Below are positions 25,154 through 34,192 of a stretch of DNA of 43,961 bases, piece by piece; within the stretch, counting starts at the first letter, position 1; every line of letters starts with the position of its first letter. A program made the translations under genes and the position numbers. The notes beneath the pieces are model-generated. The model was not told where the DNA came from, ran no database searches, and was given only the letters and a program-made list of their open reading frames with translations. Source of the DNA: an uncultured Porphyromonadaceae bacterium (GTDB lineage Bacteria > Bacteroidota > Bacteroidia > Bacteroidales > Muribaculaceae); contig CAMWVE010000024.1 of the NCBI GenBank assembly GCA_947177685.1, forward strand, positions 1 to 43,961. The letters run 5' to 3'.

Positions 25154-25648
25154 ATGAAACTGATATTCAAATTAATGATGTCGGCAGCCATCCTCTGCAT
25201 GGTGGCGCTTGGCGCTTGCAAAACCCAGACCAACATAGCCAATGAATATGGTTCCTACGGATTCAACACCACCTGCATCGGCGTAGATCCCAACGGCGCA
25301 CAGATTCTACGCACATGGGGTAACGGCATCAATAAAGCCAAAGCCATAGAACAGGCTAAACGCAACGCCGTTGAAACCGTTCTGCTCAAAGGCATCATCG
25401 ACGGCAACGGTCAGTGCGACAAACGCCCCGTCATAAACGAGGTAAATGCCCGCGAGAAATATGAAGCCTACTTCAACGCATTCTTCCGCGACGGTGGTGC
25501 ATATAACAAATATGTACACCTCGAAGAATCGCGCACATCGCGAATCAAATCAAAAAATTCCGAAATGGAAGCATGGAGCGTGGTGGTAATTGTTGACCGC
25601 TCTGCGCTCAAAGCCAGAATGATTGAAGACAACGTAATCCCCCGATAA
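25154..25648 (+). CDS. Lipoprotein, LPP20/FlgP-like in appearance
   Basis: A 164-residue lipoprotein: signal peptide and lipobox ALGAC with Cys22. The mature part has GNGINKAKAIEQAKRNAVET (helix), YEAYFNAFFRDGG and a final AWSVVVIVDRSALKARMIED. The AI..A...AV..VL..G, then FF.DGG, then V.VD..AL layout matches the first protein of this operon (24051-24539) closely in order and spacing. The repeated 'alanine helix then beta strand' organisation is reminiscent of LPP20-family lipoproteins, which include flagellar FlgP. Function unknown. Confidence 0.78.
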   Translation: MKLIFKLMMSAAILCMVALGACKTQTNIANEYGSYGFNTTCIGVDPNGAQILRTWGNGINKAKAIEQAKRNAVETVLLKGIIDGNGQCDKRPVINEVNAREKYEAYFNAFFRDGGAYNKYVHLEESRTSRIKSKNSEMEAWSVVVIVDRSALKARMIEDNVIPR

Positions 25649-25651
25649 ATC

Positions 25652-26611
25652 ATGAAACAAACTTTTGTAACCGCAATCGCCCTCATGGCGATGCTTTTCG
25701 GTGTTACAGCCGCATACGGTCAGGCAAAGAAGCCTACCATCATGGTCGTACCCTCTGAAGTGTGGTGCCATGACAACGGATACACCGTTACCACCACCAA
25801 TCAGGGCAAAACCACTACGAATCCCGATTACGAGCGCGCATGCAAGGAAAACAGCGACCTGCTCAACGTAATCACGAAAATAGGTGTGCTCATGAGCGAG
25901 CGCGGACTCCCGCTGAAGGACCTCTCGAGCACCATCCGCGACATCAACCGCTCCAACGCCGAAGATGAAATGACCGTCAGCAAACAAGGCTCCGAACTCG
26001 ACGAAACTCCGCTGGAGCGCCTCATGAACCGTGCCAAAGCTGACATCATTGTGGAACTCTCTTGGAAAGTGACACAGATAGGTCCCAAAACCTCAGTGAC
26101 TTACACCCTGCGCGGACTCGACGCCTACACCAACAAGCAGGTTGCCGGCGCTCAGGGCACAGGTCCCCAGTCGTTCTCGGCTGAAATCCCCGTACTGCTC
26201 GAAGAAGCCGTGATGGAAAACATGGATAACTTCATCTCTCAGCTGCAGGCTCACTTCGACGACCTCGTTGAAAACGGTCGCGAAATAACACTCAACGTGC
26301 GCGTGTTCAACAACGGCAGCGGACTCTCGTTCGAGGAGGAATATGACGGCGAGGAACTCACCGACATCATTGACAACTGGATGGGCAACAACACCGTTAA
26401 CCATCGCTACAACCTCACTGACGCAGGCGAAACCCGACTCTCTTTCGAGCAGGTGCGTATACCTCTCTATCGCCCCAACGGCAATGCCATGGACACCCGC
26501 TACTTTGCCAACCAGCTCCGCAAATATTTACAACATCCCCCCTACAACATCCAGTCAAAAATCATCACCAAAGGTCTGGGTAGAGTGGACTTAATCTTAG
26601 GCGAAAAATGA
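25652..26611 (+). CDS. Exported DUF6175-like protein
   Basis: A 319-residue protein with signal peptide (ending TAAYG-Q). The mature N-terminal half has the pattern of CsgG/LpoB/TolB-N-type alpha-beta domains: strand KPTIMVVPSE, helices, then ADIIVELSWKV, TSVTYTLRGLDAYTNKQVAG and a helix rich in EEAVMENMDNFISQLQ. The second half contains a strand-rich domain (ITLNVRVFNNGSGLSFEEEY) ending QSKIITKGLGRVDLILGEK. It resembles proteins labelled DUF6175 in Bacteroidota; that assignment is from memory and needs a profile search. The stop overlaps the next start (ATGA). Confidence 0.72.
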   Translation: MKQTFVTAIALMAMLFGVTAAYGQAKKPTIMVVPSEVWCHDNGYTVTTTNQGKTTTNPDYERACKENSDLLNVITKIGVLMSERGLPLKDLSSTIRDINRSNAEDEMTVSKQGSELDETPLERLMNRAKADIIVELSWKVTQIGPKTSVTYTLRGLDAYTNKQVAGAQGTGPQSFSAEIPVLLEEAVMENMDNFISQLQAHFDDLVENGREITLNVRVFNNGSGLSFEEEYDGEELTDIIDNWMGNNTVNHRYNLTDAGETRLSFEQVRIPLYRPNGNAMDTRYFANQLRKYLQHPPYNIQSKIITKGLGRVDLILGEK

Positions 26612-27552
26612 AATCGATCAACACCATATTGAAATCTGCCATCTGCGGCGCAGCCCTTCTATGCGGTTTCGCAGCGGCAGCAGAATGTACTGTCAACTTG
26701 GCAGTTGTAAAAGCTCCGCAGGACGAGAACATACCTGATGCCACGCTCAACTACCTCAACAACCGTCTGACTCAGGTAATCACCAAGAAAGGGGTGGTGG
26801 CTGACCCCGGCATGGGACAATTCTTCATTGCCGGCAAGTTCAACCACATCATGGAAGAAGTGCTGCCCGGTCCGCCCATGCAGACCGCCCTTCACACCAC
26901 ACTGACCCTCTACATCGGCGACATGGTTTCCGAAACCGTCTATGCCACCACCTCCATCGACCTCCGTGGAGTAGGCACTTCGGATCAGCGCGCGTTCATC
27001 AACGCCCTGCGCGGTCTCAACGCCTCAAACAACGCCTTCTCCTCATTCGTGGAAGCCGGCAAGCGCAAAGTCATTGAATACTACGACTCAAACTATCCGC
27101 AGATAATCAAACGTGCCGACCGTCTCGCTGCAACCCACGACTACGAAGGCGCCCTGTGGATGCTCACCTCCATCCCAGAATGTTGCAAAGGCTACAACAT
27201 GGCGCTCTCATCGATAAACAAATATTATCAGGCTTACATCGATCAGGTCGGCGAGGCACTTCTCAACAAAGCTTACGCCTGCTGGGCAGCCAACCCCACT
27301 GAAGAGGGTGCTGTCGAAGCGTTCGCTTACCTCAACCAGATCGATCCGCAGTCAAAGGTTTATCCCCGCGCTCAGGCACTCGCCAAAGAAATCAAGGCAT
27401 CAGTCAAGAGCGACCGCGATCTGGAACTCTACGAGAAATATCACGACGCTGTCGACCTTGAAAAAGCCCGCATCAACGCAGCTCGCGAAGTGGGTGTGGC
27501 TTACGGACGCGGTCAGCAGCCCCAGACCACTAACCTGATGTGGATGAAATAA
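26608..27552 (+). CDS. Exported CsgG/LpoB-fold-like protein with helical C-terminal half
   Basis: A 314-residue protein with signal peptide (SAICGAALLCGFAAAA). Residues about 27-165 match the pattern of CsgG/LpoB domains: strand CTVNLAVVKAP, helix ATLNYLNNRLTQVI, strand FFIAGKF, strand ALHTTLTLYIGD, strand ETVYATTSIDLRGVG, and a helix ending AGKRKVIEYYDSN. Residues about 170-290 are helical and read like TPR repeats (ADRLAATHDYEGALWMLTSI). It is periplasmic or outer-membrane associated. The fold is inferred by eye. By analogy, LpoB regulates peptidoglycan synthases and CsgG is a secretion pore, but neither role can be claimed. Confidence 0.72.
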   Translation: MKSINTILKSAICGAALLCGFAAAAECTVNLAVVKAPQDENIPDATLNYLNNRLTQVITKKGVVADPGMGQFFIAGKFNHIMEEVLPGPPMQTALHTTLTLYIGDMVSETVYATTSIDLRGVGTSDQRAFINALRGLNASNNAFSSFVEAGKRKVIEYYDSNYPQIIKRADRLAATHDYEGALWMLTSIPECCKGYNMALSSINKYYQAYIDQVGEALLNKAYACWAANPTEEGAVEAFAYLNQIDPQSKVYPRAQALAKEIKASVKSDRDLELYEKYHDAVDLEKARINAAREVGVAYGRGQQPQTTNLMWMK

Positions 27553-27581
27553 ACATTAAAAACCATTAAACCAATCAGTTA

Positions 27582-29393
27582 ATGAAAGTTTTATCAATAT
27601 TGTCCCTGTCACTTCTGATTTCCGTCTCAGCCGTGGCGCAGACCCTGATTCCTGACAAAAACGAAAAAGGAAAATGGGGCTATGTCAATGACAAGGGTGA
27701 CAAAATCATAGACTACAAATATGATGAGGCAGGTTACTTCGACGACGGGGTAGCCACCGTGAAAAAAGGTGACAACTACGGCATCATAAACTCCGACGGA
27801 AAGGAAGTGATCGCCGTGAAATACAACCTCATTGAACCACCCAACAAAAACATTTATCGCGTTGCTGCCGACGGAAAGGTGAAGGACGGTGTGCTGATGG
27901 ATGAGAAATACGGTTTCATCAGCAAAGATGGCAAAATTCTTCTTAAACCCGAATTTGAGGAAATCGGCACGTTCAATGACAATGGCGTGGCTTACATCAA
28001 GAAAGGTAACCTCTACGGCTACATCAACCGCGACATCGACATCATAATCCCCTGCAAATATAATGCTGTGGGTTCATACAATGCCGATGGTTTCGTGTGG
28101 GTTGCCGAAGGTGCCAAATATGAAAAGAACTCATCGAAATTCTCCGGTGGCAAGCTGGGTATTTTCGACCTGCAGGGCAAAGCCATCGTACCCCTCAAAT
28201 ACAAGGCGGTCGGTTACTACACACCCTACAAGTTCAACCCCTCGAGCAAATATCTTGAATCGCTCCACTACAACCACCGCACGATTCTGAAGGAAGCCCC
28301 TGACAACGCTCTGTTCGCGCCCCACCACATCACGCAGGAAAATCTGTCCGTAATGCCGGCAGGTGTGAAAGGTTTCTACGGCTCGGCTAACAACGGAGCG
28401 ACAAAAAATGCCGTTTACACCACATCAGGCGAAATGCTTGTGAAAGATGGCAATAACTTCAGCTTCGTGTTCTATCCCACCGATGGTTTCGCACTTGTCA
28501 AGGACAACAAATCGAAGTTCAACTTCATGAATCTCAACACCGGCAAACTGCTCCTGAAAAAACCGCTCTCTGACGCATGGGCGTTCAACAACGGTCTCGC
28601 CATTGTGTCGCGCGACGGCAACAAATATGAAATCATGAACACCGACGGCGAACCGGTTTCACCGCTCTACAAAAACATCTTCCCGGAAACCGACGGTCGT
28701 TTCATCGTGAAATCTGACGCCAGCGGCTCAGAACTGCTCTACGGACTCATTGACCGTCAGGGTCGAGAGATTATCCCCGCAAACCACATCTACATCTATC
28801 CCCCTGCCGACGGCAGAATCGCCTGCATGACCCACGACAAAGAAGCCGGATACAAAGACCTCGACGGCAACTGGGTCATCAAAGGTGACCTCAAGAACGT
28901 TTACTCGTTCAAAGGCGGACTTGCTCTCGCCAAAAAAAGCAATGGCTGGGGTCTGCTTGACAACACCGGCAACGAAGTGGTCAGCTGCAAATGGAAAACC
29001 TGCAAGCTCGGTGACTTCGCCAAAGAAGGTTACATTTGGGTCAGCGAGGAAGAAGGCGATGATGCCCAATTCATGCTCCTGCGCATCAGCGATGACAAAC
29101 TCGTTTCTACCGACAAATACAAATGGGTCCGCACCTTCGGCTCCGACTTCGACGAAGTTGCCATCGTCGGCAGTAACGCCAACAACGTAGGCATAATAAC
29201 CAAGGAGGGCAAGCTGATTGTACCCGCCGAATTTTCCGTAGATCAGGCTCGCGAAGCATACAACTTCCTGAAGGAGAATCCCGGCAAGGAATGGGGCGAA
29301 TTTGACACATACCGTGTCAAGCTCTATTCCAACCCCAAGCGAAACAAAGGCAAACTTTCCTCAAAACTCGAATCCTCACTCTGGGACTATTAA
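27582..29393 (+). CDS. Exported WG-repeat protein
   Basis: A 603-residue protein with signal peptide (SLLISVSAVA-Q). It contains many WG-type repeats: GKWGYVNDKGDKIIDYKYDE (first), then NYGIINSDGKEVI, KYGFISKDGKILL, LYGYINRDIDIII, KLGIFDLQGKAIV, YGLIDRQGREII and GWGLLDNTGNEVV. Such repeats form beta-propeller-like surfaces for protein or ligand binding. A stretch of about 120 residues (about 210-330) is less regular. There is no membrane anchor, so it probably sits in the periplasm or on the surface as a binding partner of the other operon products. Confidence 0.88.
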   Translation: MKVLSILSLSLLISVSAVAQTLIPDKNEKGKWGYVNDKGDKIIDYKYDEAGYFDDGVATVKKGDNYGIINSDGKEVIAVKYNLIEPPNKNIYRVAADGKVKDGVLMDEKYGFISKDGKILLKPEFEEIGTFNDNGVAYIKKGNLYGYINRDIDIIIPCKYNAVGSYNADGFVWVAEGAKYEKNSSKFSGGKLGIFDLQGKAIVPLKYKAVGYYTPYKFNPSSKYLESLHYNHRTILKEAPDNALFAPHHITQENLSVMPAGVKGFYGSANNGATKNAVYTTSGEMLVKDGNNFSFVFYPTDGFALVKDNKSKFNFMNLNTGKLLLKKPLSDAWAFNNGLAIVSRDGNKYEIMNTDGEPVSPLYKNIFPETDGRFIVKSDASGSELLYGLIDRQGREIIPANHIYIYPPADGRIACMTHDKEAGYKDLDGNWVIKGDLKNVYSFKGGLALAKKSNGWGLLDNTGNEVVSCKWKTCKLGDFAKEGYIWVSEEEGDDAQFMLLRISDDKLVSTDKYKWVRTFGSDFDEVAIVGSNANNVGIITKEGKLIVPAEFSVDQAREAYNFLKENPGKEWGEFDTYRVKLYSNPKRNKGKLSSKLESSLWDY

Positions 29394-29404
29394 TTACGCG
29401 CACT

Positions 29405-30625
29405 ATGAATAAATTCAGATATTTACTGCTTGCACTGATAGCCGCCGTAACCTTCTCGTCATTCGCCGGGTCCAACGATGACCCCACCCGTTACCGCCGC
29501 ATATCCATCTGCAACATCCTCGTCAAGCACGACAACGAGAAATTTGCTGACGAAATAGAGAAACAGTTCCTCAAAATTCCTGTTTCCGAGCAATATAACG
29601 ACCACAATCTCAGTGTGCGTGTCGTCAACACTGACCTTAAGAAAATGAAAGACGACGATGAAATCACCGCGTTTGTCAAACGTAATCATCTGGGCAGCCG
29701 CCTTGCTGGAAAATGGTTCAACCGCAACCTGCTTGACGGCACCTGCAACATGGATCTGGTCAAAAGCAGAGGTCTTTATGACGCCTCATCATTCGACTAT
29801 GAAATGGCACAGCGTTCAGCCCGCGGCAAAGCGCTGCTTGAAGATGCCGGCGAGGATCTCATCGGCAACACCTACCTTCTGATGCACGAAATCACCTACG
29901 TTGACAAAGCGAAACGCTCCAAAACATGGGGTATGATAGGCGCCATTGCTTTGGGTGCGCTCACAGCTGCCGGAGGTGGTAGCTCACAGCAGATTTCTAA
30001 CGTCATGAACTCAACCAACAACCTGATCAGCTCCTATAAAGGTTTTGCAGTCAAAGTCCACACACGTCTCTACCGCCTGAAATGGGATGACGAAACCAGC
30101 AACAGATTCTACAACGAGTTCTACGCCGCAACCCCTAACCCTGAAATTGCCAAGAAATTTGAAGAAAACCGCGACAAGTTCAAACTGGAATATGTAGGCG
30201 ATGTTATCTCAAAAGGTGGTCGCACATCGTTCCTCGGCATCCGCGAGGAAGAGCCAGAACTGATGATTCGCAAGGCTTGCCAGCGCGCACTCGATGAAAA
30301 TGTGTCGGAACTCCAGAAAAAATATGACCAGTTCCGCATCAAGTCACCCGTGGTGTCCGTAAGTCCCACCATCACCGTCAACATAGGTCTGAAAGAAGGC
30401 GTATCGCCGGAATCGAAATATGAAGTGCTCGAAGCTCAAGAAAAAGATGGCAAGACAGTCTACAAGCGCATCGCAGTCATCAAGCCTGTTCCGAATCTCA
30501 TCTGGGACAACCGCTTCATGGCTCAGGAAGAGCTTGCCTATGGTGCTAACTTCGGCGCAACCACTTTCACCAAAGTCAGCGGAGGCGAAATCATTCCCGG
30601 CTATCTGGTGCGACAGATTGAATAA
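29405..30625 (+). CDS. Large exported protein of unknown family, last gene of envelope operon
   Basis: A 406-residue protein with signal peptide (MNKFRYLLLALIAAVTFSSF, then A-G). The N-terminal domain (about 27-180) opens with RRISICNILVKHDNEKFADE and contains YLLMHEITYVDKAKR; it may be another CsgG-like alpha-beta domain. A Gly/Ala-rich hydrophobic stretch (TWGMIGAIALGALTAAGGGS, about 178-200) could be a membrane or fusion-like helix. The C-terminal part has GFAVKVHTRLYRLKWDDETS and a beta-rich end: PTITVNIGLKEGVSPESKYE and a final GEIIPGYLVRQIE. The end resembles FlgT/LpoB-type 'resistance to ageing' domains in general pattern only. Function unknown. Confidence 0.7.
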   Translation: MNKFRYLLLALIAAVTFSSFAGSNDDPTRYRRISICNILVKHDNEKFADEIEKQFLKIPVSEQYNDHNLSVRVVNTDLKKMKDDDEITAFVKRNHLGSRLAGKWFNRNLLDGTCNMDLVKSRGLYDASSFDYEMAQRSARGKALLEDAGEDLIGNTYLLMHEITYVDKAKRSKTWGMIGAIALGALTAAGGGSSQQISNVMNSTNNLISSYKGFAVKVHTRLYRLKWDDETSNRFYNEFYAATPNPEIAKKFEENRDKFKLEYVGDVISKGGRTSFLGIREEEPELMIRKACQRALDENVSELQKKYDQFRIKSPVVSVSPTITVNIGLKEGVSPESKYEVLEAQEKDGKTVYKRIAVIKPVPNLIWDNRFMAQEELAYGANFGATTFTKVSGGEIIPGYLVRQIE

Positions 30626-30682
30626 GAGCGCACACTAACCCGGTGCCCCGTCTGGTTTCAACAGGGGTTACCAACCTTACAG

Positions 30683-30717
30683 GAGGGTGAGTCAAAATCT
30701 CATTTTGGCTCACCCTC
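30683..30717 (+). terminator. Terminator of the envelope operon
   Basis: A 16-bp stem (GAGGGTGAGTCAAAAT pairing with ATTTTGGCTCACCCTC, one G-T pair) with the 3-base loop CTC, 57 bases after the last stop. It is followed by TCAGTTTTA. It is the strongest hairpin in the 301-base gap 30626-30926. Confidence 0.85.
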
Positions 30718-30801
30718 TCAGTTTTAGACCCCATTCCCCCACCACTTCCCCTTTTGACCAAAAATAAAGTAAAAAAATCCAACTTGTTTTTGGCAATTTT
30801 T

Positions 30802-30832
30802 TTTGTTCGGAAATCAGAAATTTGTAAATTTG
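30802..30832 (+). promoter_or_regulatory. Promoter of the nhaD operon
   Basis: TTTG at 30802-30805, a 19-base spacer and TAAATTTG at 30825-30832, exact consensus. The leader to the nhaD start is about 88 bases and AT-rich, with no clear structure. Confidence 0.78.
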
Positions 30833-30926
30833 CAGAAATTTTTCCGTAATTGATTTCGCACGCTGAAAAACAACATATCTTAATAGGACAATTCAAAAAT
30901 AATACCATTTCAACACATACCCATCA

Positions 30927-32318
30927 ATGATTCTCACATTAGTCATCATCTTCTTCATCGGATATCTTGCCATTGCACTGGAGCACCCCCTGCGCATTGA
31001 CAAATCGGCGCTCGCGCTGCTGCTCGGCATGATTCTGTGGATAGTTTACGCGCTATGGTGCGACGTTCTGGTCAATCCTGAATTTGTCAAGGCTTACGTT
31101 GCCGAAAACGAAAAAGCCCTCGGAGGGCTATCCTATCACGACCAGTGCATGCAATATATCCTTAATGTGGACATAGTTGAGTCACTGGGCGAAATAACCC
31201 AGACTCTGCTCTTCCTCATCGGTGCAATGACTATTGTGGAACTGATTGACGTTCACGGCGGATTCACCGTCATAACCGACAAAATCAACACCCGCGATAA
31301 AAAACTTTTCATGTGCGTCATCAGCGTGATAACCTTCATTCTGTCAGCCATCCTCGACAACATGACAACCACCATCGTCATGGTAATGCTTCTGCGAAAA
31401 CTGGTGTCTGACAAGAACGAGCGCTGGATCTATGCCGCCATGATTGTAATTGCTGCCAACACCGGCGGTGCATGGTCGCCCATAGGTGACGTGACAACCA
31501 TCCTGCTCTGGGTCAAAGGTAACGTCACTGCCGAAGCGCTCATCAAGTTCGTGCTGCTCCCCAGCATTGTAGCCATGGTGATACCCCTGCTCTTCGCCAC
31601 CCGTATGGTCAAGGGAAAATTAGGCGCACCCATGCAGGAAAACAAGGTCACTGAAGGAATCTCGCAACGTGAAAAACGGCTGATATTCTTTTTAGGTGTC
31701 GGCGGTCTCATCTTTGTCCCCATCTTCAAGTCGCTCACTCACCTGCCACCCTTCATCGGCATACTGCTGGTGCTCGGCGTGCTGTGGACCTTCACCGAAA
31801 TAATGTATAACGGCAAGATGCTCGAACGTTCGCGCGAACACCGCATACCCAAAATCATTGCCCGCATCGACATGCCCTCGATTCTGTTCTTCCTCGGCAT
31901 ACTCATGGCTGTGTCAGTGCTTCAGAGCACCGGCATCCTGACCATGACCGCAAACTTCCTCGATGAACAGATTCACAACGTGTACCTGATCAACATACTC
32001 CTTGGCGTGCTCTCATCGGTGGTCGACAATGTGCCGCTGGTTGCCGGAGTCATAGGCATGTATCCTGTGGAGATTCACGCCGATGTCACAGGTTATGCAG
32101 CCAACTTCGTCGTCGATGGAGCATTCTGGGAATTTCTGAGCTACTGCGCCGGAGTGGGCGGCTCGCTCCTGATCATCGGATCTGCAGCCGGAGTCATAGC
32201 CATGGGTCTGGAACGCATCAACTTCGGCTGGTATCTGAAACGATTCTCCCTGCTGGCTCTCGCAGGCTATATCGCCGGCGCCGTAGTCTACATAGTTGAA
32301 GTCTGTCTGTTTAAATAA
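30927..32318 (+). CDS. nhaD: Na+/H+ antiporter, NhaD type
   Basis: A 463-residue integral membrane protein with about twelve hydrophobic segments, of the NhaD family in the ion-transporter superfamily. Characteristic stretches: TQTLLFLIGAMTIVELIDVH, SAILDNMTTTIVMVMLLR, IVIAANTGGAWSPIGDVTTI and SSVVDNVPLVAG. The LDNMTTT and VDNVPL motifs are the paired hairpin regions that coordinate Na+. It would use the proton gradient to expel sodium, complementing the nqr sodium pump encoded upstream. Confidence 0.92.
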   Translation: MILTLVIIFFIGYLAIALEHPLRIDKSALALLLGMILWIVYALWCDVLVNPEFVKAYVAENEKALGGLSYHDQCMQYILNVDIVESLGEITQTLLFLIGAMTIVELIDVHGGFTVITDKINTRDKKLFMCVISVITFILSAILDNMTTTIVMVMLLRKLVSDKNERWIYAAMIVIAANTGGAWSPIGDVTTILLWVKGNVTAEALIKFVLLPSIVAMVIPLLFATRMVKGKLGAPMQENKVTEGISQREKRLIFFLGVGGLIFVPIFKSLTHLPPFIGILLVLGVLWTFTEIMYNGKMLERSREHRIPKIIARIDMPSILFFLGILMAVSVLQSTGILTMTANFLDEQIHNVYLINILLGVLSSVVDNVPLVAGVIGMYPVEIHADVTGYAANFVVDGAFWEFLSYCAGVGGSLLIIGSAAGVIAMGLERINFGWYLKRFSLLALAGYIAGAVVYIVEVCLFK

Positions 32319-32323
32319 CCACT

Positions 32324-33022
32324 ATGCAACCGGTCTACGAAGATAATCACATAATCATCGTCAACAAGGCTCCGGGAGAGATTGTGCAGGGCGACAAAAC
32401 CAGCGACAAACCGCTTTCGGAGATTGTCAAGGAATGGCTTAAGGAAAAATATGCCAAGCCCGGAAACGTGTTTCTCGGTGTGGCACACCGGCTTGACCGT
32501 CCTGTTGCCGGGTTGGTAATCTTCGCAAAAACCTCAAAGGCACTGGCACGACTGAACGAAATGTTCCGCAACGGCGAGGTCCACAAAACCTACCGGGCAA
32601 TCACCCGCAACACTCCACCTAAAGAGTCTGACGAGTTGCTGCACTACATAACCACGGTTGAAAAAACCAACAAGTCATACACCCACACACTGCCTTGCAA
32701 AAACGGCAAGGAGGCGCGCCTGCGCTACAAACTTCTGTCGCGCTCCGACCGCTACAACCTCATTGAGGTTGAACTGCTCACCGGACGAAAGCACCAGATA
32801 AGGGTGCAGCTCGCAGCGATAGGGTGCCCGATACGGGGCGACCTGAAATATGGCGACAAACGTTCAAACCCCGACGGCTCCATCTCGCTGATGGCACACC
32901 GCGTGCGCTTCACACACCCCGTTTCCGGAAAGGAAATCGATGTCACAGCACCCCTGCCGCAGGGCGAACCGCTGTGGGAAATACTCACCAACAACATTGA
33001 CAATGACAAAAGAGAATCTTAA
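32324..33022 (+). CDS. RluA-family pseudouridine synthase
   Basis: A 232-residue enzyme that isomerises uridine in rRNA or tRNA. Catalytic Asp58 lies in VAHRLDRPVAG. TGRKHQIRVQLAAIGCPIRG and the SLMAHRVRFTHP region are also conserved. It has no S4 domain at the N-terminus. It could be RluC/RluD-like or TruC-like; the target is not clear. It starts 5 bases after nhaD and overlaps fmt by 20 bases. Confidence 0.92.
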   Translation: MQPVYEDNHIIIVNKAPGEIVQGDKTSDKPLSEIVKEWLKEKYAKPGNVFLGVAHRLDRPVAGLVIFAKTSKALARLNEMFRNGEVHKTYRAITRNTPPKESDELLHYITTVEKTNKSYTHTLPCKNGKEARLRYKLLSRSDRYNLIEVELLTGRKHQIRVQLAAIGCPIRGDLKYGDKRSNPDGSISLMAHRVRFTHPVSGKEIDVTAPLPQGEPLWEILTNNIDNDKRES

Positions 33023-33974
33023 GATAGTCTTTTTAGGCACCCCCGAATTTGCCGCTTACTCATTAGAGAAATTCATTGAAAAAGGTTTCAACGTGGCAGC
33101 CGTGGTAACCATGCCTGACAAACAGGCAGGTCGCGGTCACCATCTGCTACAGTCAGCGGTGAAGCAGACCGCGCTCGCCCACGGGCTTCCGGTTCTCCAA
33201 CCCGTCAGCCTCAAGGATGAGGCGTTTGTCAGCCAATTGCGTGCCATTGGTGCCAACCTGTTTGTGGTCATTGCCTTCCGCATGCTCCCTGAGGTGGTGT
33301 GGTCTATGCCGGAATTAGGCACATTCAACCTCCATGCCTCGCTGCTTCCTGCCTATCGCGGAGCGGCTCCCATCAACCGTGCGGTCATGAACGGTGACAC
33401 ACGCACCGGCGTGACCACTTTCTTCCTCAAACATGAAATCGACACCGGCGACATCATAGCGCAGGAAGCAATTGACATTGCGCCGGATGAAAATGTGGGT
33501 TCGGTACATGACCGCCTCATGGAACTGGGCGCCGAGCTGACCATCCGCACACTGGAGGATATCGTAGCAGGCACATTGCGCACCACACCTCAGGAATCAC
33601 TGCTCGCCAAGGGTGAGCTCCCCACCCAAGCACCCAAGATTTTTAAGGAAACCTGCATGATTGACTGGAATCAGCCTGCTGCCAAGGTCTACAACCACAT
33701 CCGCGGACTATCGCCCTACCCTGCCGCATGGACAACACTCGCTGATCAGTCGCTTCCCGAGGGGGGACTCCAGCTGAAAATTTTCCAAACCGAGAAAACC
33801 GACCGTACAGCCGAAGCTCCCGGCTCCGTTCATCTCACTGCCAAAGGTGAGATGCTTATTGACTGCGCCGACACAGCCCTGAAAATCACCGAGCTGCAGC
33901 TTCAGGGTCGCAAACGGATGAAAACCGATGATTTTTTGCGCGGCGCAAAACTTTTAAACCCTAAAGTAAGTTAA
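33003..33974 (+). CDS. fmt: Methionyl-tRNA formyltransferase
   Basis: A 323-residue enzyme that formylates the initiator Met-tRNA with 10-formyltetrahydrofolate. The start at 33003 gives MTKENLKIVFLGTPEFA; an upstream in-frame ATG would overlap the previous gene deeply. Catalytic Asn109, His111 (FNLHASLLPAYRGAAPI) and Asp147 (HEIDTGD) sit at the expected spacing, three residues later than in E. coli. A C-terminal tRNA-binding domain follows from about residue 210 (IDWNQPAAKVYNHIRGLSPY). Confidence 0.96.
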   Translation: MTKENLKIVFLGTPEFAAYSLEKFIEKGFNVAAVVTMPDKQAGRGHHLLQSAVKQTALAHGLPVLQPVSLKDEAFVSQLRAIGANLFVVIAFRMLPEVVWSMPELGTFNLHASLLPAYRGAAPINRAVMNGDTRTGVTTFFLKHEIDTGDIIAQEAIDIAPDENVGSVHDRLMELGAELTIRTLEDIVAGTLRTTPQESLLAKGELPTQAPKIFKETCMIDWNQPAAKVYNHIRGLSPYPAAWTTLADQSLPEGGLQLKIFQTEKTDRTAEAPGSVHLTAKGEMLIDCADTALKITELQLQGRKRMKTDDFLRGAKLLNPKVS

Positions 33975-33991
33975 TCTGGCGTCTTTCATTC

Positions 33992-34022
33992 TTTGCAGAC
34001 TCACAAAATTGTGGTATATTTG
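33992..34022 (+). promoter_or_regulatory. Promoter 1 in the 85-bp repeats
   Basis: TTTG at 33992-33995, a 19-base spacer, TATATTTG at 34015-34022. An exact consensus within repeat copy 1, oriented toward the ROK kinase. Confidence 0.6.
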
Positions 34023-34076
34023 TGATCTGCAAAGTACCTCCGGCATCGTTCACCGCCCTTTTGGCGACGTAAACTC

Positions 34077-34107
34077 TTTGCAGATTCACGAATATAATAA
34101 ATATTTG
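34077..34107 (+). promoter_or_regulatory. Promoter 2 in the 85-bp repeats, one-base decay
   Basis: TTTG at 34077-34080, a 19-base spacer, AATATTTG at 34100-34107. The first base of the -7 box differs from consensus, so activity may be reduced. Confidence 0.45.
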
Positions 34108-34161
34108 TGATCCGCAAAGTGCCTCCGGCACAGTTCACTACCCTTTGGGCGACGTAAACTC

Positions 34162-34192
34162 TTTGCAGATTCACGAATATTTATTATATTTG
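34162..34192 (+). promoter_or_regulatory. Promoter 3, proximal promoter of the ROK kinase
   Basis: TTTG at 34162-34165, a 19-base spacer, TATATTTG at 34185-34192, 34 bases before the ATG. Exact consensus and the most likely main promoter. Confidence 0.78.
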
